NCBI RefSeq assembly: GCF_009849585.1 | Contig: NZ_VCRN01000013.1 | Location: 62,001 to 126,000, forward strand | Length of the DNA: 64,000 nucleotides | DNA from: Bacillus sp. ZZV12-4809 | Lineage (GTDB): Bacteria > Bacillota > Bacilli > Bacillales > Cytobacillaceae | Reading direction: 5' to 3' | Part shown: positions 54,507-63,597 of the stretch, piece after piece | Layout: each line of letters starts with the position of its first letter | Position numbering within the stretch: position 1 is the first letter of the stretch | Notes under the pieces: model-generated | What the model was told of the DNA's origin: nothing | The model's database searches: none | What the model saw: only the letters and a program-made list of their open reading frames with translations | Position numbers and translations under genes: made by a program

Positions 54507-55307
54507 ATGAAGAAAAATACGGGGTGCGGCAACAATGGGCATAGCGGATCCTGCGACGTCTCGAGAACTAAGACAGTTGACTGTTTTACCAGATCTTTTG
54601 CCCCTATTGCAGACATTCAAAATGTTCCTGTCTATGACATTCCTGTCGTATTGGCAGAGGTAGAGCTCCAGGCGGATGTTGAAGCCGATATTAAGCTTCC
54701 TACACCTGCAAGAGAGATTAAATGGATTCGCAAGAATGTCTCCCTCAAGCAGTGTAAAGCAATTCCGTCCATTCAAAACCCTGGGTATGTTAAGTTATTC
54801 GTTACCGGTGTCGTGCACAAGAATATTCAATATGTTGAAGAATGCAGCGGGTATATTACGGACTTTAGCACTGACATTGATTTCAGCTGTAATCAGCAAG
54901 TTAAGGTTTTTAATACACCATTAGAATTTCCAAGCAGAAAATCATCTGTGGATGAGAGAAGATTTCTCGATAAAACGGGACATGGTGCTGACCACACAAC
55001 TGGAGGTTCAAGAACCTTCGAATTTTATAATGATCCGATTGACTGCAAATTAATTTTCTCAGAAGTTAATGACCTTGACCTTTTTAAGGAATTCAACCGG
55101 TTTGGGCAGTTCGAAAAGATTACAGAAAAAATGGAAATAACTCTATTCTTTAAATTATTGCAAAACCAGCAATTTAATCCTAAGTTCGTCCAGCCCCCGA
55201 AAAAGGGAGCCTGCAATCTTCCATGGCCTGCTCAAAAGGTACAGCCTCAAGCAACGGCTCGTGAGAAATTTGTTGAGAAAATTCAAGGTATGTATCGCAT
55301 CAGATAA
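54507..55307 (+). CDS. spore protein with an SPOCS/CsxC-like domain, 266 aa
   Basis: A 266-aa protein sharing a core with the products at 55657, 56779 and 59541: VYDIPVVLAEVELQADVEADIKLPTPAREIKWIRK, then KLFVTGVVHKNIQYVEEC. This fold resembles DUF3794/SPOCS and CsxC-type exosporium proteins. The N-terminus has a CGNNGHSGSC stretch. AAGGAGTG supports ATG 54507. It has no signal peptide, as expected of spore-surface proteins. Plus-strand orientation sets it apart from its three relatives. Confidence 0.75.
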   Translation: MKKNTGCGNNGHSGSCDVSRTKTVDCFTRSFAPIADIQNVPVYDIPVVLAEVELQADVEADIKLPTPAREIKWIRKNVSLKQCKAIPSIQNPGYVKLFVTGVVHKNIQYVEECSGYITDFSTDIDFSCNQQVKVFNTPLEFPSRKSSVDERRFLDKTGHGADHTTGGSRTFEFYNDPIDCKLIFSEVNDLDLFKEFNRFGQFEKITEKMEITLFFKLLQNQQFNPKFVQPPKKGACNLPWPAQKVQPQATAREKFVEKIQGMYRIR

Positions 55308-55316
55308 GTCTGTAAT

Positions 55317-55336
55317 AAAAGAGTTTAACTCTTTTT
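55317..55336 (+). terminator. hairpin after the 266-aa gene
   Basis: AAAGAGTT / AACTCTTT with a short loop and following T. A second, stronger one lies at 55368. Confidence 0.5.
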
Positions 55337-55367
55337 AAGTTAATCACCCTGTATTTGCTGATTGCTC

Positions 55368-55401
55368 ATTCTGAGTCTGTTACAGACTCAGAATGGTTTT
55401 T
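55368..55401 (+). terminator. terminator after the 266-aa gene
   Basis: ATTCTGAGTCTG and CAGACTCAGAAT form a perfect 12-bp stem with a TTA loop, followed by GGTTTTTG. Confidence 0.8.
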
Positions 55402-55573
55402 GAATAGTTTATTAATAAAATAAGTACATAAAAAACTTGAATTTAATTAAGGTCATTAATATTAGTAATATTAATGTTGATCTAAGGAATTATACTTTGT
55501 CTGGATTTTCACCGATATGCTGGACCCGCGGACTGGTATTTTGAAGGTTTAATAACTTGTGGAAAATAATAAA

Positions 55574-55619
55574 GCATTACCTTGGGGCATTTTGTCCTAA
55601 AATGGCCCCAAGATAATGC
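55574..55619 (-). terminator. terminator of the 263-aa gene (minus strand)
   Basis: A 46-base inverted repeat (outer GCATTA/TAATGC, inner CTTGGGGC/GCCCCAAG with AT-rich tops). The minus-strand read ends in TTTATTATTTT. Confidence 0.75.
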
Positions 55620-55656
55620 AATAATTTAACCGTTTTAATTTTTAGAGGAAGGAAGA

Positions 55657-56448
55657 TTATAAAACATTCACACGAACCTGCTGATTTTGCAGGACTTTAA
55701 TTGTGAATTCCAGGAACATTTTTTCAACGATTGTTTGGAAAGTTCCCTCACCAAAAGCATTGTGGTTCGGCAGCGGGTGACGATCTATGGCTTCATCATA
55801 TTCAACAATTCTGCTTGCGAGCAATTCACAGAAAGGAAATTGGTTATAGAATTGTCGGCTTTCCTGATGAAACTGGGAAAGATCGCTTGAAAGGAGATGG
55901 TCCTTTTCAGGAAACCCTTTTCCTAACTCTTGGGATCTAAAGAAATCAAATTCTCCTTCAGAATTAAACATCGGGCGCTGTGGCGGGTTCAAAAAGTCTT
56001 CTGGAGCGATCGTAGTAGAACATTCAAATGGTGTATCTACAGTTAATGACTTTATTTCTGATGAAACACATGAACTGCCATAGGAATATGCGCATGGAGT
56101 AGCGTACTGGATGTTTTTGCGGACAAAACCTCTTATAAATAAAGGAATTGGCGTTGATGAAGGTGCAAAAGGATCAAAACCCGAAGCTCCTGGTAGAAGC
56201 AGTGTACATTGGACAATTTTAACCCTCTTTTTAATAGCCTTGATTTCCAGCACTGGTTCAGGGAAATGAATATTTGCGGATATGTTTGTCCTAACATTCA
56301 GCTCGGCAAGAGTTACAGGAACTTTTAGAATCGCTTCTCCTCCAGGAGTTGCTCCTCCAGGTGTTGTAATCGGAGTTGACGGCAAACTCTCGCACTGCTC
56401 TACAGATGCGGATTGGTTAGTACTGATACAGTTGTTATCTTTTTTCAA
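55657..56448 (-). CDS. spore protein with an SPOCS/CsxC-like domain, 263 aa
   Basis: A 263-aa paralogue of the 59541 product: both share VPVTLAEL, then PEPVLEIK..KK.VK...C.LL, then a FIRGFVRKNIQYA block and a C-terminal Q-N-Q-Q-V-R-V/QIRV tail. TTG 56448 is chosen because AAAGGAGG lies seven bases upstream. CATATGATA on the minus strand at 56481-56489 matches the sigma-K -10, but the AC is missing at the correct distance. Presumed spore-surface protein. Confidence 0.75.
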   Translation of the reverse strand: MKKDNNCISTNQSASVEQCESLPSTPITTPGGATPGGEAILKVPVTLAELNVRTNISANIHFPEPVLEIKAIKKRVKIVQCTLLLPGASGFDPFAPSSTPIPLFIRGFVRKNIQYATPCAYSYGSSCVSSEIKSLTVDTPFECSTTIAPEDFLNPPQRPMFNSEGEFDFFRSQELGKGFPEKDHLLSSDLSQFHQESRQFYNQFPFCELLASRIVEYDEAIDRHPLPNHNAFGEGTFQTIVEKMFLEFTIKVLQNQQVRVNVL

Positions 56449-56743
56449 AATTATTCCTCCTTTGTTAAATATGCTCAAATTATCATATGCAAAAAGTAAG
56501 ACAAACTATAGATGAATGAAGTAGTACATTAGTGGATTTTTGAAGGGGGACTTATCTTTAGGATTTGCATAGTTAACAGGAGAGGAGCTAATCCAAACTA
56601 TCGTTTAATTAGGCAGTACCTTGTTTGGATGAGTGAGGTTAAATTGCTGAACGCAAATCCAAAATAAGTGGAAGTATTATGGGTTTTTGACAGGTTCGAA
56701 ATGATTGACTCAGTATGTATAGCACTTGCCTTCTAAGTTAATA
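56449..56743. other. intergenic stretch between two SPOCS-like genes
   Basis: No gene recognised. It contains the CATATGATA element noted for the 263-aa gene. Confidence 0.35.
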
Positions 56744-56775
56744 CAAAAAGAGGATACCCTTTAAAAGATACCCTC
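56744..56775 (-). terminator. terminator of the 893-aa gene (minus strand)
   Basis: GAGGGTATC / GGTATCCTC (with two G:T pairs) around a TTTTAAAG-type loop, read on the minus strand into TTTTTG. Confidence 0.65.
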
Positions 56776-56778
56776 ACG

Positions 56779-59460
56779 TTATAGTTTTACATATTGCTCT
56801 TGGAAAAAGTCCAAACTTAATATAGCATTCCCTTGGATTTCCAGAATAGGCCCGGATCCGAGAGTATCATGCCAGACAACATGGATTTTTTTAAGCTCGC
56901 AGCAGATTTCTTCTGAAAATTGCTGAAAGAATTCACGATGAGCATTACTTCCACTTTCAGCTTGAAACATGTATTCATTTTGGCTGACAGCCTCTGGAAG
57001 CACCGGAGGGGATAGCCAGCATAATTCCAGCGTATGTTCAATAGGAATTGCTATCTTCGCCAATTGCAGGGTATCATTATTTTCATAAATTATTTCTGCA
57101 AAAATCATCGCTCTTATAAATGCAATGTTTGATGGCAGCATAACCCGGCAGCGCAGTGAATCAACTGACCATTCGATTTTTTTTATTTCTTTGACCATAA
57201 ATTCAACAGGGAGGCATTCAAATAGATTCATTTCTAATTCTGACTTTGCAACTATTACAGGTACTTTAATGATTGGTCCTGTCCGGCAGGGAGGGGCGAC
57301 TTGCTGCTCGAAAACGCAATATTCACTTTTCTCATTCATTTCCTCTTCAGTGTTATCACACATACTGGATGACTCGCTATTAGAAAGGGGCATTTCTTCC
57401 ACAGTATCTGATGAATCAAGCTCTGACTTGAACTTTTCAATAAGATTGCGGCTTTTATCGTCATTAATGTCATCATTCGCTTCACCTGGCGCAGCATCCC
57501 CATCTTCAACAATAGAAGGAGCCATTTCATCCTCAGTATCAGATGATTCAAGCTCTGACGTGAACTTATCGATTAGATTGCTGCTTCTATCGTTACTAAT
57601 ATCATCATCCACTTCACCCATATCAGCGTCTCCATCTTGAAAAATAGAAGGCTCCATTTCATCCTCAGTATCAGGTGAATCAAGCTCTGACGTGAACTTT
57701 TCAATAAGATTGCGGCTTTCATCGTTATTACCTTCATCATCCGCTTCACCTGAAGCAGTGTCTCCATCTTCAACAATAGAAGGGGGCATTTCATCTACAC
57801 TATCAGGTGAATCAAGCTCTGACTTGAACTTTTCAATAAGATTGCTTCCTTTGTCATTTAGTAGTTCAACATCCATTTCACTTTGAGCAGCATCTCCATC
57901 TTCACTGTCAGTAAGGGCCATTTTATCCACGGTTTCAGGAGAATCACCCTCTGACGTGAACTTATCCATAAGATTTTTTTCATTTAAAACATTATCTTTT
58001 TCTACACCTTGAGCTTCTCCGTCATTAATGTAGTCATTTTCCTCCATCATGGAAGAAAAATCATTTAACAAGACCGATATCTTATGATACTTTTCATTTT
58101 CAGCATCTGCTCTATACTTTCGATATGAAATACCTTCCTCACTTATAATGGATGAAACCTGGTCACTTATATAAGATAATTCCTCCATTAACGAGAATAA
58201 TTTTTCCTGAAGTGGAAGGAAAGAAGTATTTTTCGTTTCAGCTGGTAAATCACATTTTCGGGAGGAGCATTCTTGAGAGCCGTCCTGATCAAAATCATTA
58301 AGAATTTCTTTTTTTTCATCGGAGGATTCATGAACTCCAAAACAATAATCCATTTCCTGCACCGAAGAGGATGATTCTTCAAATTCAGCATATTTATCAT
58401 AGTATTTTTCCATCATAAAGGAACTGGACTCACTACGGCCAAATGAATTATCAGCTTCGACTGAAAATAATTGATCCGGTTTAGATGGATCAATGTCCGA
58501 TTCTGAAGAAGACGATTCCTCCAGCATTGAAACAAATTCACTCTCCAGTGAACGATCGTTATTTACTTTGGGATCATTATTAGAGTCTAGGGATTCATCA
58601 AACTGAACATTTTTATCCTGACTTTCTTCATTAAGTAATAAGCCTTTTTCCAAAGATAATTGAAATTCATTTATAGGTTCTTGCGGGTCCATTTTCCTTG
58701 AATTTGGATCATCTATATTAGTTAATGTTATTTCTTTATTAGGAACGTCAATGTTTGTTTGGTTAGAAGTTTCAAGGATTGCTGTAAACTCTTCTACCAA
58801 ATCCACTACTTCATACTGGCTTGAACTGGTCTTTAAATCCAGCTGCTTTTCATGCTGAAGGAAAGAGGTATCCCTTTTGTCTTCATCGAAAGCACTTGTT
58901 CTTTTTTCAAATAGGGATATTTCTGCCTTATCTAATGCATTAATGCTGTTCTGGATTGGCAGAGTATTTTCTTTAGAGTAATGATCATAGCCAGGTTGGC
59001 CATTTTTTTCGATATCCTTATACCCAGTTTTATTTGTAAATTTACTTGGTAAGGAGGGAGACCAGCTGAGCATTGGAGAAAAAGGAGTCAGCATAGTCAT
59101 TAAGCTTTTTGGAATACTTACACTTTTTTTATCGAGTATCTGACCATTTTCTTTTTTAGGTTTCGGCTGTGCAATCAATCCATCATCTAAAATTGAGTCT
59201 AAGGGATTTCTTTTATTACGGCTGACTTGCCTGTCTTCTAATTTTGGAGGTGTAAAAATAAATGGTGCTGAATCTCCTTTTGGCGAAAACAAAGGCTTTA
59301 GCTTCTTTACCTGTTTCCCTTCAGGCTTAGACTTCTTAGACTCACTTTCAATCATTTTGCTGTCCGGTTTCCCTTGCCCAGAATAATAATACATTTGCTG
59401 GGCAGTCTGCTTATTCATTCCTCTTTTAATATTATTAATTGGAGTATTGTCATTTCTCAT
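56779..59460 (-). CDS. large acidic protein with 44-residue repeats and a C-terminal SPOCS-like domain
   Basis: An 893-aa, strongly acidic Ser/Asp/Glu-rich protein. N-terminal 120 residues are Lys/Pro-rich. The middle is low-complexity and contains about five tandem repeats of 44 residues (NLIEKF.SELDSPD..DEM.PSI). The last 170 residues hold an SPOCS/CsxC-like domain (IIKVPVIVAKSELEMNLFECL..). It has no signal peptide or membrane segment. The ribosome site of ATG 59460 is poor, so the start may lie downstream (ATG near 59418). Likely spore-surface scaffold. Confidence 0.75.
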   Translation of the reverse strand: MRNDNTPINNIKRGMNKQTAQQMYYYSGQGKPDSKMIESESKKSKPEGKQVKKLKPLFSPKGDSAPFIFTPPKLEDRQVSRNKRNPLDSILDDGLIAQPKPKKENGQILDKKSVSIPKSLMTMLTPFSPMLSWSPSLPSKFTNKTGYKDIEKNGQPGYDHYSKENTLPIQNSINALDKAEISLFEKRTSAFDEDKRDTSFLQHEKQLDLKTSSSQYEVVDLVEEFTAILETSNQTNIDVPNKEITLTNIDDPNSRKMDPQEPINEFQLSLEKGLLLNEESQDKNVQFDESLDSNNDPKVNNDRSLESEFVSMLEESSSSESDIDPSKPDQLFSVEADNSFGRSESSSFMMEKYYDKYAEFEESSSSVQEMDYCFGVHESSDEKKEILNDFDQDGSQECSSRKCDLPAETKNTSFLPLQEKLFSLMEELSYISDQVSSIISEEGISYRKYRADAENEKYHKISVLLNDFSSMMEENDYINDGEAQGVEKDNVLNEKNLMDKFTSEGDSPETVDKMALTDSEDGDAAQSEMDVELLNDKGSNLIEKFKSELDSPDSVDEMPPSIVEDGDTASGEADDEGNNDESRNLIEKFTSELDSPDTEDEMEPSIFQDGDADMGEVDDDISNDRSSNLIDKFTSELESSDTEDEMAPSIVEDGDAAPGEANDDINDDKSRNLIEKFKSELDSSDTVEEMPLSNSESSSMCDNTEEEMNEKSEYCVFEQQVAPPCRTGPIIKVPVIVAKSELEMNLFECLPVEFMVKEIKKIEWSVDSLRCRVMLPSNIAFIRAMIFAEIIYENNDTLQLAKIAIPIEHTLELCWLSPPVLPEAVSQNEYMFQAESGSNAHREFFQQFSEEICCELKKIHVVWHDTLGSGPILEIQGNAILSLDFFQEQYVKL
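57421..57980 (-). repeat. 132-bp tandem repeats in the acidic gene
   Basis: The element CTCTGACKTGAACTT recurs at 57421, 57553, 57685, 57817 and 57949 (plus-strand reading), exactly 132 bases apart, i.e. 44 residues. The spacing is a multiple of three, so repeat number can change without frameshift. Confidence 0.85.
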
Positions 59461-59540
59461 GGTTCCAGGAAGGGGTGCTGTCTATAAAAGCAACCTCTCC
59501 AATCCCCTCCTTACCTTCAAGATTAATCATCTTCAAAGCG

Positions 59541-60320
59541 TTAATCGCAATGATCAAAACAATCATCATCATTAGTTGTGGAAGATACGCGGATCTGCTG
59601 TTTTTGCAGTACTTTTAAGGTTAAATCCAAAACCATTTTCTCCTCAACCTTTGTAAAAACACCTTCTCCTAATGGTGAGCAGTTGGGAAGTGGAGACCGG
59701 TCGATGGCTTCATCCCATTCTATTATTCTGCTTGAAATTAGTTCACAGAATGGAAGCTCGTTATAATGCTGGATACTTTCCTGGTGGAACTGGGAAAGGT
59801 CCTTTGTCTGCAGCTTATCTTTCTCGGGATGGCCTGTTGGCAAAGGTTTAGAAATAAGGAAGTCAAATTCCAATCTATTATTCATTTCCGGCATTTGAGG
59901 CTTTGTTAAGAATTTTTTAATCTCACTCACACAATGAAAGGGGATATCCACAGTGTATGAATGTATATCAGAAGCAATGCTTTTCCCCGTGTGCATTTCA
60001 ATATCAGGGGATGGACTGGCATATTGAATGTTTTTCCGCACAAATCCTTTAATAAATAATTTATTTGTAGGCAGTAATAGTCTGCATTGTGTTAATTTAA
60101 CTGTTTTCTTAATGTCCTTTATTTCCAGAACCGGCTCTGGAAACGTCAGTAAGGCATCTATATTTATTTGTAAGGTTAGCTCAGCCAGCACCACGGGTAC
60201 CTTTGTAACAATTTTGCCAATGTTTACATGGGGATGATGTTCGATGCAGCTTTCACATTCACAATTATGAGTAATTGCCCAGCATGCATTCTCATGTTTA
60301 TCTTTATGCGGTTCAGACAT
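59541..60320 (-). CDS. spore protein with an SPOCS/CsxC-like domain, 259 aa
   Basis: A 259-aa relative of the 263-aa protein, with the conserved core VPVVLAELTLQINIDALLTF, FIKGFVRKNIQYA and QIRVSS at the end. The N-terminus is rich in His/Cys (ECESCIEHHPHVN) and could bind metal. ATG 60320 is supported by GGAGG at the right distance; the open frame reaches 60383 without a site. Presumed spore-surface protein. The 893-aa gene lies downstream on the same strand, starting 80 bases after its stop. Confidence 0.75.
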   Translation of the reverse strand: MSEPHKDKHENACWAITHNCECESCIEHHPHVNIGKIVTKVPVVLAELTLQINIDALLTFPEPVLEIKDIKKTVKLTQCRLLLPTNKLFIKGFVRKNIQYASPSPDIEMHTGKSIASDIHSYTVDIPFHCVSEIKKFLTKPQMPEMNNRLEFDFLISKPLPTGHPEKDKLQTKDLSQFHQESIQHYNELPFCELISSRIIEWDEAIDRSPLPNCSPLGEGVFTKVEEKMVLDLTLKVLQKQQIRVSSTTNDDDCFDHCD

Positions 60321-60495
60321 ATTGGGGCCTCCTGAAGTCAAGATATAGCATAGTATGCGTGATAAATGACTATGTATGGGCACCTGCCCTATAGAAAAAA
60401 AGAGCCTTTAAAACTGAAGGAGAAAATTTTATAAAAAAAAGACGGGCACAACTGGACTCCTAACCCGCATAAGATTCAAGGAGGAGTGAGGGAAA

Positions 60496-61683
60496 ATGGA
60501 TAGAAGAAATTTTCTTGCGGTTGATATAGGGAACAGCTGGTATAAAGCAATGGCATCAGATAGCGGACAAATATCCGAGTACCAGCTTCCAAATGCAATT
60601 GCGCTTTTTGACAGCGAATTTTATGAAAAACCATATGATGATGAGGATACTATCCTTGAAGAGAATTTGATCGTTGAAGTAAAAAGCAGGGCCGTTAAGG
60701 AAAAAAGAGAAATATATTATATTGGATTGGGAGCTGCCAGACAAAAGGATGTTAGCTTAACTTCCTTCAATAATCAAAAAGTTGATGAGGATCGAACGTA
60801 TGTTTTACTTTTCGGATTAGCAGCATATCATGCAGCCATTCAAACTCCTGATGAGCTGGAAATAAGCTATTCTGTCGATCAATTAGCTGTATCTCTGCCG
60901 ACAACGCAATACAAAGAGCGTAAATCAGTATTTAAAGAGAAATTAGTCGGTTCACATACAATTATTTTACACAAAGTGCCTGGATTGGCTGATCCAAAAG
61001 AGCTGGAAGTTAAACTTAATATCAGAGATGTAATTATAGGGGCAGAAGGAGCCTGTGCCTACCTGGGTTTAACCAGGGATCAGGACACTCTGGGAATTAA
61101 AAACCATGAACTGGTTAAAGAATCCGAAAAAGGAATCATCATTGGAGATTTGGGCGGAGATTCTGTTGATTTTGTAGGAATAAAGCATAATAAACCGGTT
61201 GCTTCCATAGAAGGGGAACCTTTTGGAATAAATCAGTTTCTTGACCATATTATCCAGAAGGTTAGCAAAAATGAGCTATATCGTTTCGATTCACGGGCAG
61301 AGCTTGAAGAAAAATTGGCAGCGGGGATCTCAGAATGGTATGTGGAGCCCTTTGCAGGAGTAAAAAAGGACATCAGCAAATATATTATACCGCAGCTAAA
61401 ATCTATGGCTGCAAAATACTTGGAGCATTTTGACAGGGTGCGGAGCAGTTCGAGGGAGATTAAAGGGGCAGTCAAGTATATTGCAGTGGGTGGTGCAGCC
61501 AAGCTGGCCCAAAAGCAGATACTCGAAGCTGCAGTGAAATGGTCTGATAGAGGCCGGCCAATTGTGCTAATGTTTCCTGAAGAAATGGAAAAGCTTAATG
61601 TTCAGGGTTTGATGATTCTGGCGAAAATGAATCAAATAAAAAAAGAAAAAGGAAATAGCACTGCCATTTCCGTAAATAGTTAG
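60496..61683 (+). CDS. actin-like ATPase (ParM/Alp family)
   Basis: A 395-aa actin-fold protein: phosphate-1 motif AVDIGNSWYK (residues 8-17, Asp9), phosphate-2 IGDLGGDSVDF (from 216) and adenosine motif AVGGAAKLA (from 330). The closest known group is the ParM/StbA/Alp plasmid-segregation family, yet it is here on a chromosomal segment among spore genes. GGAGGAGTGAGGG precedes ATG 60496. The small downstream gene would be the adaptor or DNA-binding partner. Confidence 0.85.
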   Translation: MDRRNFLAVDIGNSWYKAMASDSGQISEYQLPNAIALFDSEFYEKPYDDEDTILEENLIVEVKSRAVKEKREIYYIGLGAARQKDVSLTSFNNQKVDEDRTYVLLFGLAAYHAAIQTPDELEISYSVDQLAVSLPTTQYKERKSVFKEKLVGSHTIILHKVPGLADPKELEVKLNIRDVIIGAEGACAYLGLTRDQDTLGIKNHELVKESEKGIIIGDLGGDSVDFVGIKHNKPVASIEGEPFGINQFLDHIIQKVSKNELYRFDSRAELEEKLAAGISEWYVEPFAGVKKDISKYIIPQLKSMAAKYLEHFDRVRSSSREIKGAVKYIAVGGAAKLAQKQILEAAVKWSDRGRPIVLMFPEEMEKLNVQGLMILAKMNQIKKEKGNSTAISVNS

Positions 61684-61694
61684 GGATGAAGCTA

Positions 61695-62066
61695 ATGTCC
61701 AAAACATATACGGATTCTCTTAATAAAACTGCTATAACGATTTCCGAATCCTTCATAGATGTAAAAACGGGAAATACTATTACTGTATCCCCAAAAGTGG
61801 TGGAACAAATTAAATACCATTCAGCAAATCAGACTTTAATGCATCTGCTTTTATCAGCACTTCATAACTATCTGCATCCTAAATCAGCAGGCAGCAGCAG
61901 TGAAGTGATTTTAGCTGAAATAGCAGAATTAAAAAGGCTTATAGAGGGCGGGTCCATCACTTTGAATAGGAAAGAAAATCAGGAATATACAGTTAAGAAT
62001 CAGACAGATGATGCAGATTTAGATTTAAAAGAAGTAGTCAACGTTCTGGAGGCTTTCGGGGGATAA
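61695..62066 (+). CDS. small partner protein of the actin-like ATPase, 123 aa
   Basis: A 123-aa hydrophilic protein following the actin-like gene by 11 bases, probably co-transcribed. No membrane segment or Cys; the centre (SPKVVEQIKYHSANQTLMHLL) is helical. Its size and place fit a ParR/AlfB-like adaptor, but no DNA-binding motif was recognised. ATG 61695 is chosen because AGGG lies upstream; ATG 61686 in the same frame is at the RBS. Unknown family. Confidence 0.6.
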   Translation: MSKTYTDSLNKTAITISESFIDVKTGNTITVSPKVVEQIKYHSANQTLMHLLLSALHNYLHPKSAGSSSEVILAEIAELKRLIEGGSITLNRKENQEYTVKNQTDDADLDLKEVVNVLEAFGG

Positions 62067-62071
62067 AAGTA

Positions 62072-62104
62072 AAAAGGTGCACCTAATGAGGTACACCTTT
62101 TTTG
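62072..62104. terminator. bidirectional terminator after the actin-like operon
   Basis: AAAAGGTG.ACCT / AGGT.CACCTTTT stem with T-runs on both strands, shared with the convergent CotY/CotZ-like gene. Confidence 0.85.
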
Positions 62105-62152
62105 TTTCAGTTTTTACTCTAGTTCCATCACAAGAAAAATACCTACAAGTCA

Positions 62153-62767
62153 CTAAATGCGGACAGCAGGCAAGCAGGTTACGGCACAGAAGCATGAGAG
62201 ATCCACGTTGATACAAATACCTGTACCAGCCAGGTCTTCAATATTTTCATGATCAATTTGGCTGCATGGAGAGCAAAAATCCTTTGAAGCGTGTTTGAAG
62301 GGATCTCTTGATGATTTGCAGTGCTTGAACGTTAATAATTCAAGAACTGCGCATTGACCATCAAATTCTTTTATTTTAAAAATAAAAGACGTAATACATG
62401 CAAACTTTTTCTCTTTTGAATGATGAGTAAATGCAGTCACTCCTGTGGCCTTAAATGGTTCACAGTCCCCACAATAGAGGATAAATGGGATCGTATTTTT
62501 CTTCGGCTTTTTGGATCCTGCCATGAGCCGATCAATGGAATCCTTACAGGATGTCTTGCAATCGTCCTCATCTCTTACCTTTCTCTGAGCTTTATCAATG
62601 GCTTCCAACACCTCTTCTACACAGTTTCTATGAAAATGGTGATGGAATTTATGATTATCACTATTTTTCTCCGGTTTCCAATGGCAATCGCAGTCGTATT
62701 CATGTTCATCGCAAAAATCATCGTGCTTTTCATGACCCTTATGATATTTCTTGCCGCACAAACCCAT
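62153..62767 (-). CDS. CotY/CotZ-family spore coat protein
   Basis: A 204-aa, Cys- and His-rich protein of the CotY/CotZ (ExsY) family, which forms the outer coat/exosporium basal layer. The N-terminus is a long His/Asp/Lys/Cys-rich stretch with repeated HE/HK pairs (unusual for the family, possibly metal-binding). The conserved core starts at CVEEVLEAIDKAQ and includes CKTSC, IPFILYCGDCEPFKATG and ends ..CFCAVTCLP. GGGGAG precedes ATG 62767. Confidence 0.85.
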   Translation of the reverse strand: MGLCGKKYHKGHEKHDDFCDEHEYDCDCHWKPEKNSDNHKFHHHFHRNCVEEVLEAIDKAQRKVRDEDDCKTSCKDSIDRLMAGSKKPKKNTIPFILYCGDCEPFKATGVTAFTHHSKEKKFACITSFIFKIKEFDGQCAVLELLTFKHCKSSRDPFKHASKDFCSPCSQIDHENIEDLAGTGICINVDLSCFCAVTCLPAVRI

Positions 62768-63030
62768 GAATTTTTCACTCCCCTAAAAATTATCTTCATC
62801 ATTAGCATACGGCTGGAATGAATATATCGAGTGAGAATCTAGCCTATATAGCGGGAAAAAAATTTGATAAACAACTAATATTATAGAAATTTTAATAAAA
62901 ACAATTGAACTAAAACTGAATAACAGGTCCAATCCCTTTTATTTCTAACAAACATATATTTATCGTAAATAAAACTAATTTAGAGGGGACTTGTAGATAA
63001 GCAAATATGATAAGCAATTACCTATGACTC
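62768..63030. other. intergenic stretch upstream of the CotY/CotZ-like gene
   Basis: AT-rich, no gene recognised. CGTATGCTA at about 62806-62814 on the minus strand is close to the sigma-K -10 consensus but has G at the second base and no AC at the expected distance. Confidence 0.35.
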
Positions 63031-63314
63031 TGCAATTACGAAAGAATAGACGAAAATGGCAAGAACTGCGAACTTCATTTGAGACAGGGTATTGAAGTAA
63101 CTACTGTTCCTCACCATTTGTCCGAACTTCAGCCGAAGTATGTACAAAAGGCAGGGATTATTTTATAAAATACTTGGAAACTGAAAACTACACTGTATTC
63201 AAATGGGAAATCCAAGACAGTGCCGAGATGAAAAAAGAAGTACCTTTTATACAATCTGAAAAAAGGGGACCACCACCTTATCCTGCTGGCCACGATGTCG
63301 ATTTATTAACTTAA
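63031..63314 (+). pseudogene. fragment of a decayed gene, two reading frames
   Basis: Two frames continue one protein: IDENGKNCELHLRQGIEVTT..QPKYVQKAG, then GRDYFIKYLETENYTVFKWE..RGPPPYPAGHDVDLLT, joined by one frameshift near 63160. No start or ribosome site precedes it. I do not recognise the family. The coding-like sequence with a disrupted frame argues for a pseudogene. Confidence 0.5.
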
Positions 63315-63490
63315 AGATGAGAATTTTAGGCTATTGTTTTACACGCTTAATATTAGTCCTGTTTTAACCGGTAAGAAAGCCCAAACCAGGCTTGCTGTTA
63401 TGTACATAAAAACATGGTCTATCATCTTAAAAATTTGCTGGGCCTGACTAATGATAGAAATAGGTCATGTGTACAAGCCATATATGCTGT
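63315..63490. other. intergenic stretch before the amidase
   Basis: No gene recognised. Confidence 0.35.
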
Positions 63491-63531
63491 CTAACATATA
63501 CTATTATTAGCAAGTATACTTGCTATGTTAG
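63491..63531. promoter_or_regulatory. nested palindrome upstream of the amidase gene
   Basis: Outer arms CTAACATA and TATGTTAG enclose an inner perfect palindrome AGCAAGTATACTTGCT. The sequence includes CATATACTA (63495-63503), which matches the sigma-K -10, though no AC is at the usual distance. It could be an operator overlapping a sporulation promoter. Confidence 0.45.
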
Positions 63532-63597
63532 ATTCATAAATTGGGATGCTCCAAAATTTTTAGCTATTGCACATAACTAATAAAAGGAGTGGAGACC

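Noticed and set aside
57125-57886. Plus-strand frames rich in Ser across the acidic gene
   Set aside because: Complementary-strand shadow of the Asp/Glu/Ser repeats.
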